12,955 nucleotides of DNA, taken from the NCBI GenBank assembly GCA_031264475.1, contig JAISEA010000035.1, positions 1 to 12,955 of the forward strand, given 5' to 3'. A model generated the notes under the pieces. The model saw only the letters and a list, made by a program, of their open reading frames with translations. It was not told the origin of the DNA and did no database searches. Source of the stretch: Treponema sp. GTDB lineage: Bacteria > Spirochaetota > Spirochaetia > Treponematales > Breznakiellaceae. Below, in pieces: positions 1-6,345 of the stretch. How positions within the stretch are numbered: the stretch's first letter is position 1; every line of letters begins with the position of its first letter. The position numbers were made by a program, and so were the translations under genes.

Positions 1-16
1 TTTCGTCTGGGTTTTA

Positions 17-25
17 TGGTATGCT
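17..25 (+). promoter_or_regulatory. Extended -10 promoter element for lepA
   Basis: TG at 17-18, one base, then TATGCT at 20-25 forms an extended -10 (TGnTATAAT type). The expected transcription start, about seven bases downstream, falls on the lepA ATG at 32. There is no Shine-Dalgarno sequence between the two. The -35 region would lie off the left edge, so it cannot be checked. This is inference from sequence only. Confidence 0.4.
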
Positions 26-31
26 CACACA

Positions 32-1834
32 ATGAGAACACAGTTTATTCGCAATTTCTGTATCATAGCGCACATAGACCACGGCAAGTCAACCCTCGCC
101 GACCGCCTCATACAGAAAGGACGCCTCATCGAAGACCGCAACTTTCAAGACCAGATACTCGACACTATGGACATTGAGCGGGAACGAGGCATCACCATAA
201 AGAGCCAAGCAGTCGCCATCCCCTATACAGCCGAAGACGGCTCCGTCTACGAACTCAACCTCGTAGACACGCCCGGTCATGTGGACTTCACCTACGAAGT
301 AAGCAGAGCAATAAGCGCATGCGAAGGCGCGTTGCTCCTTATTGACGCAACCCAAGGCGTACAGGCGCAGACCCTCTCGAATATGTACCTCGCGCTTGAA
401 CACGACCTTGAAATCATTCCGGTCATCAACAAGATTGATATGCAAGCCGCAGACATACCTTCGACGAAACAGCAGATTGACAAAGATTTGGGTCTCGACT
501 CGGATACTGCGCTCCTCGTGTCAGCCCGTCAAGGTACAGGCGTTGACGCGCTCTTCGAGGCTATCATCGACCGTATTCCACCGCCACAAGGAGATGTGGA
601 CGCGCCGCTCCAAGCTCTCATCTTCGATTGCCACTACGACCCTTACCGCGGGGTGGTGGTGCACGTACGTGTGTTTGAAGGACGCATAAAGCGGGGCATG
701 AAGGCGCAATTTATGTCCAACGGCGCGGTTTACGGGGTGGAAGCCGTCGGTATGTTCAAGATCGCGCTTGTTGAAACAGACGAGTTGTCCGCTGGAGACG
801 TGGGTTACTTTCTTGCGGGCGTGAAAACCGTGAGCGACGTGCGTGTCGGCGACACGGTTACCAATGTGGACGCGCCCTGTACCAAACCCCTCCCCGGCTT
901 TCGTGAGGTCAAGCCTGTCGTATTTTCGTCTATCTACCCTGTTGACAACAACGACTACGAGGAACTAAAGACAAGCCTTGAGAAGCTTAAGCTGAACGAT
1001 GCTTCTCTCATCTACGAGAAGGACTCGTCTGCGGCGCTTGGCTTTGGCTTTCGGTGTGGGTTTCTGGGGATGTTACACTTGGAAGTGATTGAGGAACGCC
1101 TTGAGCGTGAGTTCAGTCAGTCCGTGATTTTCACTGCGCCGTCTGTCAAATATCTGGTGCGTTTGCGTGGTGGCGAAGAGGTTTTCATTGATAATCCGAT
1201 GGATTACCCTGAAGAGGGGCAGGTGCAAGGCGCGGAAGAGCCGTATATTCGCGCGTCCATCATCACGCCTACGACTTTCTTGGGCAATATCATTGCGCTT
1301 TGCATAGACAAGCGCGGGGTGCAGACCAACATGAGTTACTTGGACGAGAAGCGGGTGGAGTTGGTGTTTGATATGCCGCTTGCGGAGGCGCTTTTTGACT
1401 TTCACGACCGTCTCAAGAGCATAAGTCGGGGTTATGCGTCTTTTGATTATGAGATTGCAAACTACAAACCCACGGAGTTGGTAAAGCTCGACATTCTGCT
1501 TAACGGCAAGCCTGTTGATGCACTGTCCCAGCTTGTATTCAAGGGCGGCGCTTATGACCGCGCCCGTGTTGTGTGCGAGCGTCTACGGGATGAAATCCCC
1601 CGCCAGCAGTTCAAGATTCCCATTCAGGGTGCCATAGGCGGTCAAATCATTGCAAGGGAGACGGTTAATCCGCTCCGCAAAGACGTGCTTGCCAAGTGCT
1701 ATGGCGGGGATATTACCCGCAAACGCAAGTTGCTTGAAAAGCAGAAAGAGGGCAAGAAACGTATGCGTATGGTGGGCGATGTGGAACTACCCCAGAGCGC
1801 CTTCCTAGCGGTCCTAAAGACCAAAGACGACTAA
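32..1834 (+). CDS. lepA: Elongation factor 4 (LepA), translational GTPase
   Basis: LepA (EF4) is a ribosome-bound GTPase that acts on stalled or mistranslocated ribosomes and during ribosome assembly; it is cytoplasmic and partly membrane-associated. The 600-residue product has the family's usual length. The GTPase motifs are intact: G1 AHIDHGKST at 13-21, G2 RGITI at 52-56, G3 DTPGH at 79-83 and G4 NKID at 133-136. The C-terminal LepA-specific domain is recognisable by GGDITRKRKLLEKQKEGKKR near residue 560 and VELPQSAFLAVL close to the end; this domain separates LepA from EF-G. The ATG at 32 is chosen because the protein aligns with the family start (residues MRTQFIRNFCIIAH). No ribosome binding site precedes it, and a -10 element sits where a leaderless transcript would begin. 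It stands alone here, facing the GH13 gene tail to tail. Identification is essentially certain. Confidence 0.97.
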   Translation: MRTQFIRNFCIIAHIDHGKSTLADRLIQKGRLIEDRNFQDQILDTMDIERERGITIKSQAVAIPYTAEDGSVYELNLVDTPGHVDFTYEVSRAISACEGALLLIDATQGVQAQTLSNMYLALEHDLEIIPVINKIDMQAADIPSTKQQIDKDLGLDSDTALLVSARQGTGVDALFEAIIDRIPPPQGDVDAPLQALIFDCHYDPYRGVVVHVRVFEGRIKRGMKAQFMSNGAVYGVEAVGMFKIALVETDELSAGDVGYFLAGVKTVSDVRVGDTVTNVDAPCTKPLPGFREVKPVVFSSIYPVDNNDYEELKTSLEKLKLNDASLIYEKDSSAALGFGFRCGFLGMLHLEVIEERLEREFSQSVIFTAPSVKYLVRLRGGEEVFIDNPMDYPEEGQVQGAEEPYIRASIITPTTFLGNIIALCIDKRGVQTNMSYLDEKRVELVFDMPLAEALFDFHDRLKSISRGYASFDYEIANYKPTELVKLDILLNGKPVDALSQLVFKGGAYDRARVVCERLRDEIPRQQFKIPIQGAIGGQIIARETVNPLRKDVLAKCYGGDITRKRKLLEKQKEGKKRMRMVGDVELPQSAFLAVLKTKDD

Positions 1835-1850
1835 CACCCAAAGGGTGTTT
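1833..1850 (+). terminator. Hairpin at lepA stop codon, probable terminator
   Basis: AACACCC (1833-1839), loop AAA, GGGTGTT (1843-1849) makes a 7-bp perfect stem that begins on the last bases of the lepA stop codon and is followed by TTTAAAT. It is also the first hairpin of an intergenic repeat seen four more times in the window, so termination may be a by-product of the repeat. The T run is weak. Confidence 0.5.
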
Positions 1851-1905
1851 AAATACTTCACAATGGTTGCTGTCCGAAAGGCGGACCCGCTGACCCCGCC
1901 TTGAC
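1833..1905 (+). repeat. Two-hairpin repeat family, copy 1 (short)
   Basis: After the leading hairpin come TTTAAATACTTCACAA (about 1848-1863) and TCCGAAAGGCGGACCCGC, ending in CTGACCCCGCCTTGACG. The same blocks recur in copies 2-5. This copy lacks the second, CTTG/CAAG-type hairpin and runs straight into copy 2. GTCCG AAAGG CGGAC inside it can also pair. No coding potential is apparent. Confidence 0.7.
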
Positions 1906-2036
1906 GCACCCTTCGGGTGTTGGACGACTTCCCACGGGGTGTTGTACGAAAGGCGGGCCCGCTGACCCCGCCTTGACGGCTTTAGAACACCCGAAGGGTG
2001 CGCTTGCACGCAAGCGGAGCCTTCGCGTTATCTGAT
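1906..2036 (+). repeat. Two-hairpin repeat family, copy 2
   Basis: It starts with CACCC TTC GGGTG (1907-1919), but the TTTAAATACTTCAC block has diverged to a form reading GGACGACTTCCCAC. The middle, ACGAAAGGCGGGCCCGCTG followed by ACCCCGCCTTGACGG, matches copy 1. An extra hairpin CACCC GAA GGGTG lies at 1988-2000 and the second hairpin CGCTTG CACG CAAGCG at 2001-2016. It closes with GCCTTCGCGTTATCTGATCC, comparable to the CCTCCGCGTTGTTTGACACC end of copies 4 and 5. Confidence 0.65.
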
Positions 2037-2040
2037 CCTG

Positions 2041-2235
2041 CCGCACGTCTCGTCACTACTACCTACTAACTGCTACCTACTCATACTATTTACTCATTAC
2101 TATTAGCTTCAAGATGTCTGACACTACGGCGTGGGCTATGAACGCCGCCGCCGCTGCCTCCGAGTCAGACCGTCGGGGACGGTGGTGTGTCAGCCACCGC
2201 CCGTTAAGCCGATGTCTGACACCTTCGTAAGCATA
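2041..2235. other. Intergenic stretch: low-complexity tract and GTCTGACAC motifs
   Basis: The segment 2047-2107 is a low-complexity run built on CTACTACCTACTAACTGC-like and TACTCATTACTATTAGC words. It resembles, partly inverted, the stretch at 5888-5990. Beyond it are GTCTGACAC at 2116-2124 and 2214-2222 and the related GAGTCAGAC at 2162-2170. The dyad core GTGTC-N-GACAC also occurs in the flgL upstream region. I see no gene here. Confidence 0.45.
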
Positions 2236-2265
2236 GGAACCCCGCTTGCTTGCAAGCGGGGTTCC
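2236..2265 (-). terminator. Strong GC-rich hairpin downstream of the GH13 gene
   Basis: GGAACCCCGCTTG (2236-2248), loop CTTG, CAAGCGGGGTTCC (2253-2265) is a perfect 13-bp stem. It is the second hairpin of repeat copy 3 and lies between the convergent lepA and GH13 genes. It may end transcription from either side, although neither strand has a convincing T run after it. Confidence 0.45.
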
Positions 2266-2315
2266 GTCAGGACGGGGTCAGCGGTACACCCTTTCAAATA
2301 ACACCCATTGTGAAG

Positions 2316-2344
2316 TATTTAAACAGCCTTCGGCTGTTTAAATA
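2316..2344 (-). terminator. Palindromic hairpin overlapping the GH13 stop codon
   Basis: TATTTAAACAGCC / GGCTGTTTAAATA is a perfect 13-bp stem with a three-base loop. The stop codon (complement of 2319-2321) is inside its distal arm. The symmetric T/A-rich ends would allow bidirectional termination. It is also hairpin 1 of repeat copy 3. Confidence 0.5.
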
Positions 2345-4100
2345 CGGCGATTGAATCGAGGGGAATGGACGACTTGTTTGCTTCGTCGTCAAGCGCGCTA
2401 AAGACGAAGGGACCGAAGCGGTGTTCCAAGTCTTCAACCTGTTCCGCACGTTCGCCTGTGTAGACTACAGTCAAGCCGCGAGTCGGTGTCAGAGGTGTCA
2501 GACGTAAACAAAAGATACCCTCGTCTTCCGTGAAACTCAACACGCTGTTGTTGATAATACTAATATTGGCAAGGCGGAACTTGACGAGGCGTTGAAAGAA
2601 CGTTAGCAGACCCTTGTCTTGTAGAGCCTCGTCCCAGATCATGGGAGCGCGGCAGTGAGGGTCTCCGCTACCACCCATGCCGATTTCATCGCCGTAGTAA
2701 ATGCACGGGGAGCCGGGCAACAGAAACAGTACGGTGAATGCGTTTCGCAGGGCTTGTTTGTTTCCATGCGCGGTGGTTAGCGCCCGTTCCGTGTCATGAG
2801 AATCCAGCAGGTTAAAAGCGATGCGGTTGTGGCTGTCATCATAACGGGACAAGGCGCGGAAGAGCGTATCGGCGAATGTTTGCGCGTCTATATTGTTCTT
2901 TAGAAAGAAGGCTGAAACCGCGTAACCGAGCGGGTAGTTCATAGCCGCGTCAAAGAAACCGCGGTTGACCCATTCGGACGCATCATCCCAGACTTCGCCC
3001 ACCACATAAAAGTCAGGCTTGGTCTTGTGAACGAGCGTGGAAAACTCGCGCCAAAAGTCAAAGGAAACTTCGTTGGCAACGTCCAAGCGCCACGCGTCAA
3101 TATCACATTCCTTTATCCAATAGAGTGCCGCGTCGAGCAGGTATTTACGCGCTTGGGGATTTTCGGTGTTCCACTTCGGCATATGCGGGGTAAAGGCGAA
3201 ACAGTCGTAGCCAATGGATTCGCCGACCCGTTCTTTCACAGGGAAACTATGAATATGGAAGAAATCCTTGTAAGGGGATTTTTCCTGTCGAGCGATTACG
3301 TCCTGCCAGAACGGGTGGGAACTTCCGATATGGTTGAACACCGCGTCAAGCATGACGCGAATACCCAGATCATGCGCGTCCGCGACCAGCGCCTTTAACG
3401 CGCTTGTTCCGCCGAAATGTTCGTCTATATTAAAATAGTCTTCCGTGTTGTATTTATGGTTAGACGGGGATGTAAATATGGGGGTGAGGTATATGCCGTT
3501 CACGCCCAAGTCTTTTAGATAGCCGAGTTTCAGCCGAATCCCCTCAATGTCCCCACCAAAGAAGCTATTGGAGGTTGGTTTGTCTTTTTCCCAATCCGCG
3601 AGGGTTGTCGGGAGAATACTTGTACCGCTTCGGTAAAATCTATCGGGAAATATCTGGTACCACACGGTATTTTCCACCCATTGGGGCGTTTTCGGCGCGT
3701 CTACGGCGTGGATAAACGGGTAAAAGAAGTGGTTATGCGGGTTATTTACCCTCTCATCTGAAAACGGTTCGAGTCCCCATTCGGAGAACCAGCATATTTC
3801 GTTGTTATCAAAGGAGGCGCGAAACCCATATTTCAAGCGTCTCTGAGATGGAACGTCTATTTCCACGCGCCACATCAACGCCGAGTCGCCGCAGAATTGT
3901 TTACAGAACCGCGCAGTTTTGTAACGCCAGAGCCATTCATCGCCTGCTTTTTCATAGGCAAAGGGATCGTTGTAAAGCAACTCCATATCAACGAGGTCTG
4001 TTGTGGAGACTGCGCGAATAATGATTTTTTGCCGTTGTACATCGAAATACCGCCACGGCGGTGCGGAATGATGTTCAATCTTTGTAAAATAACTAGACAT
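2319..4100 (-). CDS. GH13 alpha-glucanase, cyclomaltodextrinase/neopullulanase type
   Basis: A 593-residue glycoside hydrolase family 13 enzyme with no signal peptide, so presumably cytoplasmic and acting on imported maltodextrins. Residues 1 to about 130 look like the N-terminal beta-sandwich of neopullulanases and cyclomaltodextrinases. The barrel begins at WVENTVWYQIFPDRFY (141-156). Conserved regions are complete: region I DAVFNH (252-257), region II with R338 and nucleophile D340 in AWRLD, region III acid/base E369 in VVGEVW, and region IV H435-D436 in LLDSHD. The C-terminal all-beta domain follows from about residue 505. The start at 4100 is supported by AAGGAG about 12 bases upstream, a rather long spacing. 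The final residues KQPKAV are encoded inside an intergenic repeat hairpin. Upstream lies the 21-bp tandem repeat array. The exact specificity (alpha-amylase, neopullulanase or cyclomaltodextrinase) cannot be settled from sequence alone. Confidence 0.93.
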   Translation of the reverse strand: MSSYFTKIEHHSAPPWRYFDVQRQKIIIRAVSTTDLVDMELLYNDPFAYEKAGDEWLWRYKTARFCKQFCGDSALMWRVEIDVPSQRRLKYGFRASFDNNEICWFSEWGLEPFSDERVNNPHNHFFYPFIHAVDAPKTPQWVENTVWYQIFPDRFYRSGTSILPTTLADWEKDKPTSNSFFGGDIEGIRLKLGYLKDLGVNGIYLTPIFTSPSNHKYNTEDYFNIDEHFGGTSALKALVADAHDLGIRVMLDAVFNHIGSSHPFWQDVIARQEKSPYKDFFHIHSFPVKERVGESIGYDCFAFTPHMPKWNTENPQARKYLLDAALYWIKECDIDAWRLDVANEVSFDFWREFSTLVHKTKPDFYVVGEVWDDASEWVNRGFFDAAMNYPLGYAVSAFFLKNNIDAQTFADTLFRALSRYDDSHNRIAFNLLDSHDTERALTTAHGNKQALRNAFTVLFLLPGSPCIYYGDEIGMGGSGDPHCRAPMIWDEALQDKGLLTFFQRLVKFRLANISIINNSVLSFTEDEGIFCLRLTPLTPTRGLTVVYTGERAEQVEDLEHRFGPFVFSALDDEANKSSIPLDSIAVFKQPKAV

Positions 4101-4125
4101 AGTTTCTATTTTCTCCTTATGTAAA

Positions 4126-4434
4126 AAGTAAATACTTCAGAAGCGCAAGTAGTTGCTTCAAAAGTGCAAGTAGTTGCTTCAGAAGTGCAAGTAGTTGCTT
4201 CAGAAGTAGTTACCTTTAAGCCAAAAGTAGTTACTTTTATGGTAAAAGTAGTTACTTCTGAACCAAAAGTAGTTACCTCTGGGCTAGAAGTAGTTACTTT
4301 TGAACCAGAAGTAGTTACCTCTGAGCCAAAAGTAGTTACTTTTAAGATAGAAGTAGTTACTTCTGAACCAAAGGTAGTTACTTCTGAAGTAAAAGTAGTT
4401 ACCTTTGAGCCAGAAGTAGTTACTTCTGAAGTAA
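4126..4434. repeat. 21-bp tandem repeat array, 15 copies
   Basis: Units start at 4126, 4147, 4168, 4189, 4204, then every 21 bases to 4414. All are 21 bp except the fourth, which is 15 bp. The typical unit is AAGTAGTTACTTCTGAACCAA; the first 12 bases AAGTA-GT-TACTT form a dyad and the last nine vary. The first four copies are diverged (copy 1 AAGTAAATACTT, copies 2-4 AAGTAGTTGCTT). Many units place AAAA and TTTT about one helical turn apart, a pattern expected to bend DNA. Because units are multiples of three, one plus frame (VVTSEPK-like heptads) and one minus frame (EVTTFGS-like) stay open, but neither has a believable ribosome binding site. The array sits just upstream of the GH13 start. 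Confidence 0.9.
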
Positions 4435-4514
4435 GTATTATAGCAGGCTTTGAGATTTTACACAAGTGAATCTTTTCCTTTTTTGGTTTTAATAGAAATG
4501 GAGGGATAAAACAT

Positions 4515-4570
4515 AGGGGACTAGGAAACGGCATGACAAATAAATCGCTCGGCTTGTTTCCTAGTCCCCT
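4515..4570 (-). terminator. 15-bp perfect inverted repeat downstream of fba
   Basis: AGGGGACTAGGAAAC (4515-4529) and GTTTCCTAGTCCCCT (4556-4570) pair over 15 bp around a 26-base loop, 28 bases after the fba stop codon. On the minus strand the stem is followed by ATGTTTTATCC, a weak T-rich stretch. A similar 15-bp structure follows dnaK. Termination or protection of the mRNA end is the likely role; the long loop is unusual for an intrinsic terminator. Confidence 0.5.
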
Positions 4571-4597
4571 GATTTTTACATTTTAAGCTTGTTTTGC

Positions 4598-5596
4598 TTA
4601 CGCTTGTCCTGCGGAGCCAAGTACGTTGATGTTCTTGTGCGCGTACATCTTCTTTAACTCGTCGCGCGCGGGACCGAGGTATTTGCGAGGGTCAAATTCT
4701 TCAGGGTGATTGGCGAATACTTTGCGGATGAGGGCGGTCATTGCCAAACGACCGTCGCTGTCAATGTTTATCTTGCATACCGCGCTCTTTGCGGCTTTGC
4801 GAAGTTGCTCTTCAGGGATACCAACGGAATCCGCTAGTTTGCCGCCGTACTCTTCGATCATTTTGACATACTCTATGGGAACCGACGATGATCCGTGCAG
4901 TACGATAGGGAAACCGGGTAGTTTCTTTTCTATTTCCTCTAATATGTCAAAGCGCAAGGGCGGGGGGATGAGGATGCCGTCTGGCGTGCGGGTGCATTGT
5001 TCAGGTTTGAATTTTGCGCGTCCGTGGCTGGTGCCGATAGAAATCGCCAGCGAATCTACCCCTGTCTTATTGACGAAGTTTTCCACTTGCGCCGGCTGTG
5101 TGTAGTGGCTGTGTTCCGCGACAACGTCGTCTTCGACGCCGGCAAGCACTCCGAGTTCTCCCTCTACGGTTACGTAATCTTTGCGGGAGTGCGCGTATTC
5201 CACGACTTTCTTGGTGAGAGCGATGTTCTCCTCGTCTGGTTTGCTTGACCCGTCGATCATTACGCTGGAAAAGCCTGTTTCTATGCAATCAACGCACAGT
5301 TCAAACGTATCGCCGTGGTCAAGGTGCAGGACCACAGGGATGTCGTAACCGAGTTCGTGCGCGTATTCCACCGCGCCCTTCGCCATGTTCTTGAGCAAGT
5401 TTTGATTCGCGTACTTGCGCGCCCCGGAGGAAACCTGCAAGATGACTGGAGATTTAGTCTCAACGCAGGCTTGAATGATGGCTTGCAGTTGTTCCATATT
5501 GTTAAAATTATACGCGGGGACCGCATATTTACCCTTCATTGCCTTGGCAAACAATTCTTTCGTGTTCACCAAGCCCAATTCTTTATAACTCGTCAT
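4598..5596 (-). CDS. fba: Class II fructose-1,6-bisphosphate aldolase
   Basis: This zinc-dependent aldolase cleaves fructose 1,6-bisphosphate to glyceraldehyde 3-phosphate and dihydroxyacetone phosphate in glycolysis, and runs backward in gluconeogenesis. The 332-residue product is, from memory, the same length as the Treponema pallidum enzyme (TP0662). Visible active-site elements are HLDHGD at 91-96 (catalytic D93, zinc-binding H94), VEGELG at 144-149, GTSHG with zinc-binding H191, VLHGSSS with zinc-binding H234, and the phosphate-loop segment INIDSDGR at 277-284. The start at 5596 is preceded by GAGGAG six bases away and by a near-consensus promoter. It is a monocistronic minus-strand gene. 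In T. pallidum, as I recall, the aldolase also lies near the flgL/flgK cluster, so the proximity to flgL may be an old neighbourhood. Confidence 0.97.
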   Translation of the reverse strand: MTSYKELGLVNTKELFAKAMKGKYAVPAYNFNNMEQLQAIIQACVETKSPVILQVSSGARKYANQNLLKNMAKGAVEYAHELGYDIPVVLHLDHGDTFELCVDCIETGFSSVMIDGSSKPDEENIALTKKVVEYAHSRKDYVTVEGELGVLAGVEDDVVAEHSHYTQPAQVENFVNKTGVDSLAISIGTSHGRAKFKPEQCTRTPDGILIPPPLRFDILEEIEKKLPGFPIVLHGSSSVPIEYVKMIEEYGGKLADSVGIPEEQLRKAAKSAVCKINIDSDGRLAMTALIRKVFANHPEEFDPRKYLGPARDELKKMYAHKNINVLGSAGQA

Positions 5597-5628
5597 AAAA
5601 AACTCCTCTATTCTAAAAAATTTCCTCC

Positions 5629-5657
5629 ATTATAACCCATTTATCAAAAATTGTCTA
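5629..5657 (-). promoter_or_regulatory. Sigma70-type promoter of fba
   Basis: On the minus strand TAGACA (5657-5652) and a perfect TATAAT (5634-5629) are separated by 17 bases. The predicted start is near 5622, giving a leader of about 25 bases that contains the AGAGGAG ribosome binding site. The -35 hexamer abuts the first hairpin of repeat copy 4. Confidence 0.75.
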
Positions 5658-5768
5658 CGCCCGAAGGGCGTTTAAATACTTCACAACGGGCGTTGTCCGA
5701 AAGGGAGCGCCGCTTCCACTGTCCTGACGGTTACGCTTGCTTTGCAAGCGGAACCTCCGCGTTGTTTG
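5657..5768 (+). repeat. Two-hairpin repeat family, copy 4
   Basis: Leading hairpin ACGCCC GAA GGGCGT (5657-5671), TTAAATACTTCACAA, GGGCGTTGTCCGAAAGG, CCGCTTCCACTGTCCTGACG, second hairpin GCTTG CTTTG CAAGC, then CCTCCGCGTTGTTTGAC. It is a direct tandem neighbour of copy 5 with a period of about 112 bp. The hairpin arms differ from copy 5 yet remain paired. Confidence 0.75.
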
Positions 5769-5884
5769 ACACCCTTCGGGTGTTTAAATACTTCACACGG
5801 GGGTGTTGTCCGAAAGGCGGTTCCGCTTCCACTGTCCTGACGGTTACGCTTGTAAACAAGTTGCACCTCCGCGTTGTTTGACAC
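5769..5884 (+). repeat. Two-hairpin repeat family, copy 5
   Basis: Leading hairpin ACACCC TTC GGGTGT (5769-5783), TTAAATACTTCACA, GGTGTTGTCCGAAAGGCGG, then CCGCTTCCACTGTCCTGACG and GGTTACGCTTG shared with copy 4. The second hairpin is CTTG TAAA CAAG, and the unit ends CCTCCGCGTTGTTTGACACC. Short reading frames cross it on both strands, but nothing suggests translation. Confidence 0.75.
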
Positions 5885-6230
5885 CAAATAGTAGAGAGCA
5901 GTTAGCAGTTAGCAAAGAGCAAGGAGTCGCGCTTTAATACCTTTTCCTAGCTCGCCCATCTTCCTTTGCTCATTACTCACTACTCACTTTCATAGGAGGA
6001 GGGGGGCGCGGTTTTCCCTAAACGGAGGATGTCTCACCGTAACCCTTGTGGTGCGCCCCCCCGTCTCCAGCCCCGCACGGCGGGTTTCAAAGGGCGGGTC
6101 TTCCGCCACCCCCCCCCCAAACCCGTCCGTTGCGTGAGTGTCAGACGCTAAACCCTGCCCCGTGCCTACGGTGTCGACGCGGCGATGTCAGACACGCGAG
6201 TCACATAGGCTTGGTGTCAGACATGCCCGA
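5885..6230. other. Intergenic stretch: low-complexity tract, homopolymers, GTGTCAGAC motifs
   Basis: The region 5888-5990 has AGCAGTTAGCAGTTAGC and TACTCACTACTCAC words, similar to 2047-2107. GGGGGGCGC at 6001-6009 can pair with GCGCCCCCC at 6053-6061. A run of ten C lies at 6109-6118. GTGTCAGAC occurs at 6138-6146 and 6214-6222, with ATGTCAGACAC at 6185-6195. A 75-codon frame at 6046-6273 reads through part of this but has no family resemblance that I recognise and consists of proline- and arginine-rich repeat translation. I see no gene. Confidence 0.45.
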
Positions 6231-6272
6231 TTTACTACGCAAAACCCTTATTCAGGTTGCAAAAACGTCATA
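6231..6272 (+). other. Fossil fragment of an integron attC-like site
   Basis: Forty-two bases, TTTACTACGCAAAACCC then TTATTCAGGTTGCAAAAACGTCATA, align without gaps to the right part of the attC-like site at 11542-11722 with about 35 of 42 identities. The right-hand GTTATGC end and the left half are missing, so it should not be a working site. It lies about 115 bases upstream of flgL. Confidence 0.5.
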
Positions 6273-6300
6273 GTCGCCAAAATTCTTTTGAAAATCTGTG

Positions 6301-6326
6301 TAACTATACCTATAAGTTGCCGATAT
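6301..6326 (+). promoter_or_regulatory. Possible sigma28 (FliA) promoter of flgL
   Basis: GCCGATAT at 6319-6326 differs by one base from the sigma28 -10 consensus GCCGATAA. TAACTATA at 6301-6308 is a partial -35 match (consensus TAAAGTTT) with a 10-base gap, one short of ideal. The predicted start, around 6333, would give a very short leader just containing the ribosome binding site. A late flagellar gene is the expected kind of target, but the call rests on one site. Confidence 0.4.
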
Positions 6327-6345
6327 TTATTGAAAGAGGTAAAAG

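Larger units (their letters stand above)
2236..2344 (-). repeat. Two-hairpin repeat family, copy 3 (inverted)
   Basis: Read on the minus strand it begins with a 13-bp stem at 2344-2316 (TATTTAAACAGCC, loop of three, GGCTGTTTAAATA), then ATACTTCACAATGG, a diverged GAAAGGGTGTACCGCTGA block, CCCCGTCCTGACGG, and the 13-bp second hairpin. The order matches copies 1, 2, 4 and 5. The first hairpin overlaps the 3' end of the GH13 gene, so the last codons come from the repeat. Confidence 0.7.

Noticed and set aside
3027..3398. 123-codon plus-strand frame inside the GH13 gene
   Set aside because: It is antisense to the conserved catalytic barrel, which fully explains the sequence.
3760..3785. tRNA T-loop-like sequence GGTTCGAGTCCCC
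   Set aside because: It lies in the GH13 coding region, encoding WGLEPF on the other strand, and no acceptor, D or anticodon stems surround it.
4126..4434. The tandem array as a CRISPR
   Set aside because: Units are 21 bp with only nine variable bases and no separate spacers, and no cas genes are present.
5651..5887. Overlapping 76- and 68-codon frames across the tandem two-hairpin repeats
   Set aside because: Both are translations of the repeat itself, with no initiation signals and no conservation of frame in the other copies.
6046..6273. 75-codon plus-strand frame upstream of flgL
   Set aside because: It runs through repeat and homopolymer sequence and the attC fossil, has no ribosome binding site, and gives an unremarkable Pro/Arg-rich product.
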